DNA from: Planctomycetota bacterium
GTDB lineage: Bacteria > Planctomycetota > PLA2 > JAEUHO01
Assembly (NCBI GenBank): GCA_028281445.1
Contig: JANQJW010000004.1
Coordinates: forward strand, 31,298-95,297
Direction of reading: 5' to 3'
DNA length: 64,000 nt
Below, piece by piece: positions 27,797 through 36,300 of this stretch (position 1 is its first letter; the number at the start of each line of letters is the position of its first letter). Under the pieces are notes generated by a model, which had not been told where the DNA came from, did no database searches, and saw only the letters and a list, made by a program, of their open reading frames with translations. A program made the translations under genes and the position numbers.

Positions 27797-29053
27797 CTAG
27801 GCGCCGGCCGAGGCCGGGGCGTCCGCGGCTGCCGCGCGCTCCTGGTCAGCCAGGGTGTTGGGATGATCGGGCAGCGGGATGAACGCTTCCAGGTGGTCGA
27901 GCTTCCCGGCCTCCTTGATGAGGTTGCGGGCGACGACCATGCGCTGGATCTGGTTCGTACCTTCGTAGATCTGGGTGATCTTGGCGTCGCGCATGTACTT
28001 CTCGATGGGGTAGTCGTGCATGTAGCCGTACCCGCCGAAAACCTGCACGGCGTCGGTCGTGACGTCCATCGCCATGTCGGTGCAGTAGAGCTTCGACATC
28101 GCGGCCAGCTTCGTGATGTTGCCCACGCCCGCGTCGCAGGCGCGTGCGGCTGCGTACACGAGCTGGCGGCCGGCTTCGACCTTCGTGGCCATATCGGCCA
28201 GCAGTTGCTGGATCATCTGGAAACTGGAGATCGCCTGGCCGAACTGCCTGCGCTGCGTGGCGTAAACGGTCGCGAGGTCCAGCGCGCCCTGCGCCAGGCC
28301 CAGCGCCTGGGCGGCAACGCCCGGTCGGGCGCGGTCCAGGGTCATCATCGCGTGCTTGAAGCCGAGACCCGCGCGCCCGCCAAGCAGACGATCCTCGGGA
28401 ATGCGGCAGTTGTCGAAGTGGCACTCGACGACGGGCACGCAACGGATGCCCATCTTGTCTTCGGCCCGTCCGATCTCGAACCCCTCATCTCCCTTCTCGA
28501 GGATGAGGGCGGAGATGCGACGGCTCTTCGAGTCGGGATCGGTGACGGCGAAGACGCTGTAGACGTCAGCGGCGCCGCCGTTGGTGGTCCACTTCTTGGC
28601 ACCGTTGACGACCCACGCGTCGCCGTCGAGGTGTGCGTTGGTGACGAGCCCGCCGGCGTCGCTACCGGCCGGGCGCTCTGAGAGCCCGAACGCGATGAGC
28701 TTCTCGCCCTTGGCGATCGGCGGCAGGTACTTCGCCTTCTGCTCGTCGGTGCCGGCCAGCAGGATCGGGAACGAACCCAGCGCGTTGACTGCGAAGAGCA
28801 CGCCCACGCCGCCACACGCCTTGGACAGCTCCTCGACGACGAGGCACAGGTCCATCACGCCGCCGCCGTGACCGCCGTACTCCTTCGGGATCCACACACC
28901 GAACAGCTCGGCCTCGGCCAGCGCGTCGCGGATCTCCCAGGGGTACTCCTGAAGACGGTCGTACTTGGCGGACAGCGGGCGCACGACGCGCTCCGCGATC
29001 TCGCGAGCCTTGTCGCGCCAGGCGAGGTTCTCGGGGCTCAGCAGCTCGTCCAG
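27797..29053 (-). CDS. acyl-CoA dehydrogenase, probable CTG start
   Basis: FAD-dependent dehydrogenase of fatty acid or related acyl-CoA oxidation. The core has IAFGLSERPAGSDAGG, the substrate-lid region and WVVNGAKKWTTNGG, and the C-terminal QVFGGYGYMHDYPIEKYMRDAKITQIYEGTNQIQR, which is diagnostic. Frame analysis gives no ATG, GTG or TTG for the first N-terminal helix before GTG 28984. However, 69 bases further upstream lies CTG 29053 with GGAGG six bases before it, and the codons between encode DELLSPENLAWRDKAREIAERVV, which completes the expected N-terminal helix. An in-frame TGA lies just beyond, so the CTG start is the best reading (418 residues). Confidence 0.8.
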   Translation of the reverse strand: MDELLSPENLAWRDKAREIAERVVRPLSAKYDRLQEYPWEIRDALAEAELFGVWIPKEYGGHGGGVMDLCLVVEELSKACGGVGVLFAVNALGSFPILLAGTDEQKAKYLPPIAKGEKLIAFGLSERPAGSDAGGLVTNAHLDGDAWVVNGAKKWTTNGGAADVYSVFAVTDPDSKSRRISALILEKGDEGFEIGRAEDKMGIRCVPVVECHFDNCRIPEDRLLGGRAGLGFKHAMMTLDRARPGVAAQALGLAQGALDLATVYATQRRQFGQAISSFQMIQQLLADMATKVEAGRQLVYAAARACDAGVGNITKLAAMSKLYCTDMAMDVTTDAVQVFGGYGYMHDYPIEKYMRDAKITQIYEGTNQIQRMVVARNLIKEAGKLDHLEAFIPLPDHPNTLADQERAAAADAPASAGA

Positions 29054-29284
29054 GGGACACCTCCGACCGCATGCGGAGGCTCATCAGGCGACCCCTCTGG
29101 TCACCTCGGCAAACCGCCGCGGAAGCGCGCGAGTATAGGAAGACCCTGCGGTCCGCCCCATCTCGTGCACGAGTGCGGAAGGGTGTCTTGGCGTACGAAT
29201 TCGACCCGATCCGGGACGGACCCGGGGTGCGGGGGACCGGGAGCAGGGCCCTCGCATCACGTGCTCAGGTCGGTCTCGTGAGAG

Positions 29285-29695
29285 TTACGCAGCTGCGGGC
29301 GCAGGAAGCTCGCGTCGCTTGCCGAAACCCTCTTCGAGTCGGTGCCAGTGGCCGATGGAGTCCTCGCCGCGCTGCCAGCAGAGATAGACGATCTCGCCGT
29401 CGACCTCTCCGTAGAAGTCGATCATGCCGCGCTCGTAGTCCTTGACCGTGCCGCCAAGCGCCTCGATCTCTTCGATGAGGCCTTGGAATCGGTCGAGTGT
29501 GGCGGCTACCGCGGCATCCCGCTCACGCAGGATGGGCTCGCGGGACGGATCGGACTCTGCTCTGGCTTTCTCCGTGTCGAAGGCCTGCAGGGCCCGATTG
29601 ACGTCCGCGTAGCTGGCCACAATGTCGTCGGCGATTCGGGAAACGAGGGGCAACATGCGGTTGGCCTCGTCAGGGGTGAAGATCTTGCCTTTCAT
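29285..29695 (-). CDS. DUF2203 family protein
   Basis: 136 residues from ATG 29695, where GGAG lies eight bases upstream. The DUF2203 pattern is clear: FTPDEANRMLPLVSRIADDI at the start, a long helix, IEEIEALGGTVKDYERGMIDFYGEVDGEIVYLCWQRGEDSIGHWHRLEEGF near the end. The conserved DF..E..G..V.LCW..GE..I.HWH motif is typical; the function of this small family is not known. It is preceded by a structured leader (29696-29945) with a terminator-like hairpin. Confidence 0.8.
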   Translation of the reverse strand: MKGKIFTPDEANRMLPLVSRIADDIVASYADVNRALQAFDTEKARAESDPSREPILRERDAAVAATLDRFQGLIEEIEALGGTVKDYERGMIDFYGEVDGEIVYLCWQRGEDSIGHWHRLEEGFGKRRELPAPAAA

Positions 29696-29945
29696 GGCTC
29701 TGCTCCAAGGGACGGCCAACGGTTCGCAAGAACCGTTCCGGTTGTTTTCCTTTCGGCTGTCCGAACGGGCTGCAGGTCGCTGTCACGCGAGGCCGCGTTC
29801 CGCTCCGGGTCGGATCTACTGGACTCACACTGCTTAGACGGGCCTCAGCCGCCCCCGGATACGCAAAAAGCCCGTATCCGCGGGCCCCTTTCGGCAATCG
29901 AGACGCCGCGCTTGCGAGTCAGACAGGGGTGTCGCCGTAAGTCAT
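29696..29945 (-). promoter_or_regulatory. structured leader of the DUF2203 gene, attenuator-like
   Basis: About 250 bp upstream of the DUF2203 start, read on the minus strand. It contains a terminator hairpin (29865-29885), an alternative overlapping hairpin (29856-29880), a further perfect hairpin near the gene (29718-29737: AACGGTTC, loop GCAA, GAACCGTT on the plus strand) and an outer pairing of GGACGGCC (29710-29717) with GGCTGTCC. Upstream of the terminator the words CCCCT and AGGGG can pair across about 30 bases. A cis-acting RNA is likely; the signal is unknown. Confidence 0.5.
29865..29885 (-). terminator. intrinsic terminator overlapping an alternative hairpin
   Basis: On the minus strand GCCCG, loop CGGATA, CGGGC is followed by TTTTT (29869-29865). 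The bases CGGATACG inside it can instead pair with CGTATCCG at 29863-29856, an 8-bp stem that would disrupt the terminator. No minus-strand gene ends here, which suggests attenuation or a short non-coding RNA. Confidence 0.6.
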
Positions 29946-30238
29946 TTCTATACAGATACATACGTCTCAATACGCTCAATTGTTGGTATCGATCCTGCAA
30001 CGTGTCATTTCGGGGCGCCGCACGTGCGCCGGCGCTCCGGTCGTGCGGTTCGGTACCGGGCGGTAGCCGCCTGGGGACACCCGCCGCACGTTTCGTTCAC
30101 GGCCGCACACCGAACGGAAGGCTAACTACAGGAATCGCTTCGAAAAGCGGGCGCGGGCTCACTTGGTGCCGCCACGCGCGGCCCCTATGTTCTGGGGTTC
30201 GCCGGAGAAACCGGCGTGCAAGCGGGAGCTTCCCCTTC
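29946..30238. other. gene-free intergenic stretch, AT-rich patch then structured GC-rich DNA
   Basis: No coding frame of note. 29946-29995 is AT-rich (TATACAGATACATACG and similar), likely promoter DNA for one or both divergent genes. 30010-30120 has several inverted repeats such as CGCACGTGCG and CGTGCGG paired with CCGCACG. I found no motif of tmRNA, RNase P, SRP RNA or a known riboswitch class. Confidence 0.4.
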
Positions 30239-31234
30239 GTGGACGATCAGATCCGAGCCCTCCAGGAATACGTCTACCTGAAGTACGTGGACGGTGTGCG
30301 CGTCGAGGAGATCGACGAGGTCGAGGCGTGCCAACAGCTCGAGACGTTCTTCAGTCAGGCCGAGAACGCCAACGACTCGGAGTGCGTCTACGCCGGCATC
30401 CTGTACTTCGAGCTCGGCTACGAGATCGAAGAGAAGCAGGTCGAGTACTTCCGCCGCGCCAAGTACTGGCTCGAGCGTCACCAGGCACTGACCGGCGAGA
30501 GCTGGGACGCGGTCGACGATCGACTCGAAGACGTGAATGCGTTCTTCGAAGACGAAGGCATCGAGGTCGAAGCCACGCCGTTGCCGGATCAGGTTGCACT
30601 CGCACCCGTCGTCGTGGAAGAGGTGCAGGACCACGGCGCGATGATGCATGTTCCCGCCGGGTCGTTCCTCTTCGGGCAGGAGCGCGAACCGGTTTCCGTC
30701 GCGGCCTTCTACATCGACAAGTTCCCCGTCACGAATCGCGAGTACGAGGCGTTCTGTCGCGCGACCGGGTACCGGTTCCCGAAGTACTGGTCGCAGGATC
30801 GCTTCAAGAATCCGGACGCGCCGGTCGTCGGCGTGAGCCTCGCGGACGCGGAGAAGTACAGCCGCTGGGTCGGCAAGATGTTGCCTACCGAAGAGCAGTG
30901 GGAGAAGGCGTGCCGCGGTGTGGACGGACGCGCCTACCCGTGGGGCGAAGACGATGCCTCCGAGGATCTCGCGTGCTTCGATCGCGATCCGGCCGAGGGC
31001 GGCACCGATCCGGTCAACATCCGTCCCAATGCAAGCAGCCCGTACGGCGTGTGCGACCTCGCCGGCAACGTGTGGGAGTGGACCAACACCGTCGTTCCCG
31101 ACGAAGAGGTCCACGTGATCAAGGGCGGTTGCTACAACGACCCGGGCGCCTTGCTGCGCGGCGACATCCGCCTCGAAGCCGCTCCCAAGGACAAGTTCGA
31201 AACCATCGGATTCCGCTGCGTGAAGTCTGCCTAG
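30239..31234 (+). CDS. formylglycine-generating-enzyme (SUMF1)-like domain protein
   Basis: 331 residues from GTG 30239, with GGGAG ten bases upstream. The first 130 residues are a helical acidic region of no recognised family. The C-terminal part is a SUMF1/FGE fold: MMHVPAGSFLFG, FYIDKFPVTNREYEAFC, PVVGVSLADAEKYSRWVGKMLPTEEQWEKACRG, YPWGEDDAS, NVWEWTN and the final IGFRCV. The active-site cysteine pair of true FGE enzymes is not recognisable (only KGGCYNDPG), so a regulatory or other oxidoreductase role is more likely than sulfatase activation. A UbiA gene follows after one base. Confidence 0.75.
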   Translation: MDDQIRALQEYVYLKYVDGVRVEEIDEVEACQQLETFFSQAENANDSECVYAGILYFELGYEIEEKQVEYFRRAKYWLERHQALTGESWDAVDDRLEDVNAFFEDEGIEVEATPLPDQVALAPVVVEEVQDHGAMMHVPAGSFLFGQEREPVSVAAFYIDKFPVTNREYEAFCRATGYRFPKYWSQDRFKNPDAPVVGVSLADAEKYSRWVGKMLPTEEQWEKACRGVDGRAYPWGEDDASEDLACFDRDPAEGGTDPVNIRPNASSPYGVCDLAGNVWEWTNTVVPDEEVHVIKGGCYNDPGALLRGDIRLEAAPKDKFETIGFRCVKSA

Positions 31235-31235
31235 C

Positions 31236-32114
31236 TTGAGCGCGATCCTCCGCCTGCTCCGTCCGTTCACGCTGCTAGCGCCCGCGGTCGGAGTCGGAAG
31301 CGGCGTCATGATCGCATCCGCCGCGACTGGCGCCGCGATCGAGTCCTATCCGCTTGGCTTCGGCATCGTTGCCGCGCTTCTTGCCACGGCGGCCAGCAAC
31401 GCCTGGAACCAGTTCTACGACCTGGAGATCGATCGCGTCAACAAGCCCGATCGTCCGCTTCCCGCCGGTGCGCTGCAGCCGCGTTCGGCCATGATGATCG
31501 GCTGGTTCTGCGCGATCTGGGCGTTGATCTTCGCGGTTGTGGCCGCACCCATGTACGGCGCTTTCGTCTTCGCAGGCACGGCATTGACGTGGATCTACAG
31601 CGCGCCGCCACTTCGCACGAAGTCACGGCCCTTGGGCGCGCTACTGACCATTGCCGTTGCACGCGGCTTGCTCGTGCCTGTTGCCGGGTGGTCACTTGTT
31701 GCCGACGTTGCAACGCTCGAACCCTGGTACCTCGGGGCCGTCGTCGGCTTGTTCGTGTTCGGCGCTGCGGCCACCAAGGACTTCGGCGACGTAGAGGGGG
31801 ATCGCGCTCACGGCATACGCACGCTGCCCGTGCTGCTTGGGACGCAGCGCGCTGCGCGTTTCATTGCGCCTTCGCTCTTCCTGCCGTTCCTGCTCTATCC
31901 CGTCGGCGGCTACATCGAGGTGTTGCAGCCTCCGATCGTCGCGTTGTGGATCCTCGCAGGCGCGCTGTTCCTGTCGGGCACGCTCGCGGCGTGGCTGTTG
32001 CTCGTCAAGCCGGCGGGTGCAGGAGGACGCAACCACCCGGCGTGGGCACTCATGTACCTGCTCATGCTCGGTATGCATGCGGGTACGGCGGTTGTGTACC
32101 GGGTGACGCTGTGA
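31236..32114 (+). CDS. UbiA-family prenyltransferase
   Basis: 292 residues, eight or nine membrane helices. The two aspartate-rich prenyl-diphosphate sites are NQFYDLEIDRVNKPDRPLPAG (about residue 57) and DFGDVEGDRAHG (about residue 182). It starts at TTG 31236, one base after the previous stop. The family attaches isoprenoid chains to aromatic rings or glycerol backbones in membranes; the sequence does not tell whether this is a quinone, a heme or an ether-lipid enzyme. A second reading is a chlorophyll-synthase-like or digeranylgeranylglycerol-phosphate synthase member. A hairpin repeat follows. Confidence 0.85.
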   Translation: MSAILRLLRPFTLLAPAVGVGSGVMIASAATGAAIESYPLGFGIVAALLATAASNAWNQFYDLEIDRVNKPDRPLPAGALQPRSAMMIGWFCAIWALIFAVVAAPMYGAFVFAGTALTWIYSAPPLRTKSRPLGALLTIAVARGLLVPVAGWSLVADVATLEPWYLGAVVGLFVFGAAATKDFGDVEGDRAHGIRTLPVLLGTQRAARFIAPSLFLPFLLYPVGGYIEVLQPPIVALWILAGALFLSGTLAAWLLLVKPAGAGGRNHPAWALMYLLMLGMHAGTAVVYRVTL

Positions 32115-32178
32115 TCCACGCGGGGGCACACAAGGTGCCGCCCTAGAGCAGCAGACGAGACGTAACGGCCCTGGGCTG

Positions 32179-32202
32179 TAGGGGAGGGCCTTGTGCCCTC
32201 CC
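32179..32202. repeat. hairpin repeat, second copy
   Basis: The 24-base word that starts TAGGGGAGGG and contains the GGGAGGGC-CTTGT-GCCCTCCC stem-loop is identical to 21876-21899. A degenerate copy (GGGGCACACAAGGTGCCGCCC-like) lies at about 32123-32144. It sits between convergent genes. Confidence 0.75.
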
Positions 32203-32217
32203 GCGAGTGCGCGGTGC

Positions 32218-34092
32218 CTACTGCCCTTTGTCCTGATCCAAGCGCATCAGGATGAAGTTCAGCGCGAGGCGATGGACGGAAATCGTGCCGGCGAGGTTTC
32301 CCGCCTCCTGGTAGTAGTGCCCCATCGCGTGCAGGACCCGCCCGCGCCCGTAGTTGAACGTGGCCGCGACGATCGGACTGCGGTTGAAGGAGCTCTCGAG
32401 CATCGGGCTCTCGATCAACACGGTGACCTTGTCCTTGCGGCCGACGTGCACGTCGAACGACGCGTTCTCGAGCCACCACTTGCCCTTGACGCCGGGGATG
32501 AAGACGCCCTCGAGCAGCGGATGGCCGGTTGCCGACGGCGACGCCTCGATCGGTAGCGTCATCTCCGGCAGGTGCGCACGGTTGCCGGTCGTCTTGAGGT
32601 AGCCCTTGAACGCGACATCGAGGATGTGGGCCACGGCCCAGTCCGTCGTGAACAGGTAGCCGCCGTTGCGGACGAACTCGCGCAGCTTCTTGGCGACGCC
32701 TGCCATGTGCCGCTTGCCAAGACGCTCGCCGCAGTTCCAGAACACGATCTTGTAGCCCCGGAAGTCCTCGGGCTTCGGCGTCGCCAGGAACCACGTCGAC
32801 TTCTTCACGTACTGGATCTGGAGCATGTCCAGCACCTTCTCGATGTGGTCGAACGATCCGTCCACGACGAGAACGTCTTCCTTTTCGAGCTGGTTGAGCT
32901 TCGCGCCCTTGCCGTAGCGACCCCGGCCCAGCGCGGCTCGCACGACCTCGGCCGCGCGCTGGTTGGACGAACCCGCGGCGCCCTTGGTGAAGTCGCGCTT
33001 GAGCTCGGCCTTGGGCACCTTCGGCCGGCGCTTGCGCGGGCGTGTCGAGGCCGCAGTAAGACCGGGCATGATGCCGATCTCGACAGGGCGGACCTCCGGG
33101 TCCTCGAGCTCCTGCATCTCGCTCTTGAAGGGCGAGGGCGGCGCGGGCTTGGGCGGCGGCGGCGGCTTGTCCTCGGGCTCGAGCAGGTCGTCGAGGTCCG
33201 GCATCGGCGCTTCCGGCTGCGGCAGGCCCTCGTCCTGCGACATCTCTTCGAACTCTTCGCCAAGCTCTTCCTCCTCCGCCATCATCGATGCGTTGATGGC
33301 GCCGGGGCCCGCCGGCAGCGGCTTCTCCCGGTTCGTCGAGTCGAAAAGCGTCAGGATGAGGGCGATGAGCAGGTGGACTGCGAGCGAGACCGCAAAGAAC
33401 GGGCTGCGCTTGAGCTGGGCCATCAGCTCCGAAGCGAAGTCAGGCTCCGGGAACTCGACGGGCTTGAGGTCCTTGCGGGCCTCCTGCTTGGCGGCCTCCG
33501 CCAGAGCAGCGGCCGCTGCGGCGGATGCGGCGGGGGTCGTTGACGGACTCGTCTTGCGCGTCTGCGCAGGGCGGGGGCGCGGGCTCGTCTGAGCGGGGGC
33601 GGGCCGAGAGCTGGGCGGCGCCGGCGCCTTGCGCTGCTGAGCCGCCGGGCGTTGCGTTGCAGCGGGCGCGGGCTCATCCGCGCGAGGCAGGACCGGCTGA
33701 GGCGGCGGGGGTGCCGGTGGTGTGGGTGTCGACTCCGGTGACGGCAGTGCCTCGGCAAGCTCGAACTTAGGCGCCGTGGCCTGCAGGTCGTCTTCGTAGC
33801 CCCCGAACATGGGCGGGGGCAGCGCGTCGCCCTGGGGCAGCAGGCCCGCGAGCTCGATGGCGGAGCCGCCGACCTCGATCTCGTCTCCCACGCGCAGGGT
33901 CACCTTGCGATCGGAGCCCAGAATCTGGACGTCGAGCTCGGATTGCCGCCGCTGGATGCGCACCGCGCGGTGCGGGAGCCCTCCGTCTTGCAGCGTGATG
34001 TCGGCCGTGGGATCCGACCCCAGGACTACGTCCGTTCGCTCGGTCCGCACCTCCTGGGTGGTCTGACCGGTGGTGATGCGAAGGACGATCAA
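32218..34092 (-). CDS. FHA-like plus transmembrane plus glutamine-amidotransferase-like protein
   Basis: 624 residues beginning at TTG 34092, with GGGAG eight bases upstream. Residues 1-90 resemble an FHA domain (VLGSDPTADITLQDGGLPHRAVRIQ). A long proline/alanine linker leads to one membrane helix at about 225-245 (FFAVSLAVHLLIALILTLF) and an acidic, proline-rich stretch. The C-terminal 200 residues (EDVLVVDGSFDHIEKVLDML, YKIVFWNCGE, GGYLFTTDWAV, YGRGRVLHAMGHYYQE) match the glutamine-amidotransferase-like fold seen in DUF4159-type proteins, common in planctomycetes. It heads a run of three genes with membrane proteins downstream. Confidence 0.55.
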   Translation of the reverse strand: MIVLRITTGQTTQEVRTERTDVVLGSDPTADITLQDGGLPHRAVRIQRRQSELDVQILGSDRKVTLRVGDEIEVGGSAIELAGLLPQGDALPPPMFGGYEDDLQATAPKFELAEALPSPESTPTPPAPPPPQPVLPRADEPAPAATQRPAAQQRKAPAPPSSRPAPAQTSPRPRPAQTRKTSPSTTPAASAAAAAALAEAAKQEARKDLKPVEFPEPDFASELMAQLKRSPFFAVSLAVHLLIALILTLFDSTNREKPLPAGPGAINASMMAEEEELGEEFEEMSQDEGLPQPEAPMPDLDDLLEPEDKPPPPPKPAPPSPFKSEMQELEDPEVRPVEIGIMPGLTAASTRPRKRRPKVPKAELKRDFTKGAAGSSNQRAAEVVRAALGRGRYGKGAKLNQLEKEDVLVVDGSFDHIEKVLDMLQIQYVKKSTWFLATPKPEDFRGYKIVFWNCGERLGKRHMAGVAKKLREFVRNGGYLFTTDWAVAHILDVAFKGYLKTTGNRAHLPEMTLPIEASPSATGHPLLEGVFIPGVKGKWWLENASFDVHVGRKDKVTVLIESPMLESSFNRSPIVAATFNYGRGRVLHAMGHYYQEAGNLAGTISVHRLALNFILMRLDQDKGQ

Positions 34093-34260
34093 GCGCGGAA
34101 CTCCCGGGTCGAGGGGGTGGGGTGGCGCGGGGCGGCGCGACGAGCGCCCTTCCTTTCAACGCAAGCCAGCCTAGCAAGGGTGCGGCGGGCCTCCGGATTC
34201 CTTGCGATGGGGCCGAGAGGGCCGCCAGATGGGACCTTGGCCCGAGGCGGCGCAACCCCG

Positions 34261-35340
34261 TCAGCGCTGGATGCGGCCCCGCACCATCTCCGCCACGGCG
34301 CCCGCGAAGGGCAGGGCGTAGCCGATGGTGTTTTCGTGCCAGTTCTGGGCCAGGACGCGAAGGCCCGCCTGCCACGCGGGAAAGCCGCCATGCGTCGGGT
34401 CGCCGCGCCCGTGGAGGAAGTTGGCCAGCGCCCACGAGAAGACCATGAGGACCATCAGCGACCCGGCCGCCCAGCGCGCCCAGCGCCCGCCGAATCCAAA
34501 GAGGGCGGCGAGCGCCACCAGGAACATCAGGCACGCGATGGTGGCCGGGGCGTGGAGCAGGAAGAGGTTGCCGTACACCGTGGCAGCACCCGCGGCCTCT
34601 TCCTCGCCCTCGGGCTTGACGATGATCTCGGGCGGGTTCGCGTAGTAGTCGATGGTCGCGATCGCGGTGTTGTAGTAGCCCTCTTGGAGCTGCTTCTGGT
34701 TCACGCGCGCGGAGTCCCACGGCATGAAGAGGTGAGCCGCGACGAGCGTGAAGCCCACGAGAAGGACGGCCTTGCGCGCACCCTCCTGGTTTGGTTGCGT
34801 GCGCGCGATCAACGCCCCGGCGGTGAGGGCGAGCGCGATGGGAAGGACGTAGAAGCGGATGTGGGCCGGGGCCGGCTGGAAGGTCACGAAGGCGACGAAG
34901 GTGACGAAGGCAATCACGACGCCGCGCGCGACGCCGGGTCGCATCAGCAGCGCGACGATGTAGCCGAGGATCACGACCACGAGGCAGAGTGCGCGCACGG
35001 TCGCGCTGTCCCACACCAGCGAGAGGGAGCCCAGCCCCAGGATCTCGTGCGGCCAGTAGTTGGCGACCGTGCCGAACCTGGGGTTGAACAGCGACAACAG
35101 CGCCAGCAGCAGCAACAGGAACCCGATCAGGTAGTAGCCCGTCGGCGAGACCAGCGGCGACAGGAGTCGCTGCGGCCAGGTCTGCGGCGGTTGCGGCGCG
35201 TCGACGGGAGGCGACGGTTCGTTGCGCCGGCGTCCTACGAGACGGGAGCGGCGCGGCGCGGGTGCCGCGTCAGCCGCGCTGTCCGCGTCGGGCGTGCTCT
35301 CGGGCGGTTCCAGCTCGAAGGAGGCGTCTCCCTGGCTCAT
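34261..35340 (-). CDS. multi-pass membrane protein, unknown function
   Basis: 359 residues. A proline/arginine-rich N-terminus (about 60 residues) is followed by seven or eight hydrophobic helices (around 70-90, 105-125, 130-150, 160-180, 190-205, 260-285, 290-310). A conserved-looking loop ENPPEIIVKPEG lies between helices. I recognise no family. Its ATG overlaps the stop of the next gene upstream by four bases, so it is co-translated with the related-looking membrane protein at 35337-36224. Confidence 0.55.
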   Translation of the reverse strand: MSQGDASFELEPPESTPDADSAADAAPAPRRSRLVGRRRNEPSPPVDAPQPPQTWPQRLLSPLVSPTGYYLIGFLLLLLALLSLFNPRFGTVANYWPHEILGLGSLSLVWDSATVRALCLVVVILGYIVALLMRPGVARGVVIAFVTFVAFVTFQPAPAHIRFYVLPIALALTAGALIARTQPNQEGARKAVLLVGFTLVAAHLFMPWDSARVNQKQLQEGYYNTAIATIDYYANPPEIIVKPEGEEEAAGAATVYGNLFLLHAPATIACLMFLVALAALFGFGGRWARWAAGSLMVLMVFSWALANFLHGRGDPTHGGFPAWQAGLRVLAQNWHENTIGYALPFAGAVAEMVRGRIQR

Positions 35341-36224
35341 GCCGCACGCATCCTTCCTCGCGCCAGGTCGAAGACGACGAAGACGCTCACGTACCAGAGC
35401 AGGAACCCCTGCGCGATGAACGTCTGCGCGAGTTGCTGGAGCAGCAGGTTCATGCCGGCTCCGCGCTCACGCAGCAAGATGGTCCCTACGAAAAAGGGGA
35501 AGATCATGCCCAGCAACAGCACGCCGAACGCGCCCAGGAGGAAGTGACGGTGCGCCAGGCCCAGCATCGCGAGGACGCCCGCGGCGGCCGCCACGATCAC
35601 CAGGCCGCGGGGGACCAACGTCCACCAGACGAAGTTGGGACTGGCGAACTCGTGGTTCCAGTCCGCGGCCACGAGCTGGACGTCTCGCCAGAAGGCCGCG
35701 AGTTGCACGATCTCCCCGTCTTCGATGAACGTGCTCGCGAGAACCCAGAGCAACACGATGCCGCACATGCCGGCGAGCAGACGTCCCAGGCCCCGCGTGT
35801 TGGCCTGGCGCGCGATCAGAAAGCCGGCCCCGAGCCCGATCATCGGAAGGATCTGGTTCAGGTTGTACACGTCGATCACGAAACCGGCGCCGCGGCCCGT
35901 GCACTCGACCAGCAGCACCGCGGTCATGGCACCGAGCAGGACCGCGCGCATCCGATGCATCCGCGTCAAGCCGAGGATGATCGCCGTCAGCGCCGCGATG
36001 ATCCACAGGTAGAACACGGCGCGGACCAGGGGATCCGTCGTTCCGCGAGCCATCATCTCCCACGGCCACATCCGCTCGGCGACGCCGAACCAGCGGTTCG
36101 CCATGAGGAAGACGGCGAGCAGGATCAGGACCCCGCCGACGACGAGCGACGGCGCGGTGGCTTCGGGCACGCCGCGGGGCGCGTTGGCAGCGTCGGGTTG
36201 GCGCGAGCTCATGGGGCGGCTCAT
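35337..36224 (-). CDS. multi-pass membrane protein, unknown function
   Basis: 295 residues from ATG 36224; ATG 36212 and TTG 36251 are alternatives. Seven or eight hydrophobic segments (about 30-50, 70-90, 95-115, 125-145, 150-170, 205-225, 230-250, 265-285) with the soluble loop AAFWRDVQLVAADWNHEFASPNFVWWTL. No family recognised. It resembles its downstream neighbour in overall layout and shares the W..D..N..F motif style, so the pair may be related by duplication. The 4-bp ATGA overlap suggests coupling. Confidence 0.5.
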   Translation of the reverse strand: MSRPMSSRQPDAANAPRGVPEATAPSLVVGGVLILLAVFLMANRWFGVAERMWPWEMMARGTTDPLVRAVFYLWIIAALTAIILGLTRMHRMRAVLLGAMTAVLLVECTGRGAGFVIDVYNLNQILPMIGLGAGFLIARQANTRGLGRLLAGMCGIVLLWVLASTFIEDGEIVQLAAFWRDVQLVAADWNHEFASPNFVWWTLVPRGLVIVAAAAGVLAMLGLAHRHFLLGAFGVLLLGMIFPFFVGTILLRERGAGMNLLLQQLAQTFIAQGFLLWYVSVFVVFDLARGRMRAA

Positions 36225-36300
36225 TTCAGCAGAGGCCGGGGGTGGCGCCAAGGTGGCGGCCGGGGATGGAACGTGCGAAGCGGCCGAGGACGTCCCGAAC

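Noticed and set aside
26069..28681. 870-residue plus-strand open frame over parB and the cyclophilin-like/acyl-CoA dehydrogenase genes
   Set aside because: It is antisense to genes with clear family motifs; it is open because of high third-position G+C. No recognisable domain.
29881..30238. tmRNA, RNase P RNA, SRP RNA or 6S RNA between DUF2203 and the SUMF1-like gene
   Set aside because: The stretch is structured, but I found no tRNA-like ends, no GAGGAAAGTC of RNase P, no SRP loop and no 6S pattern.
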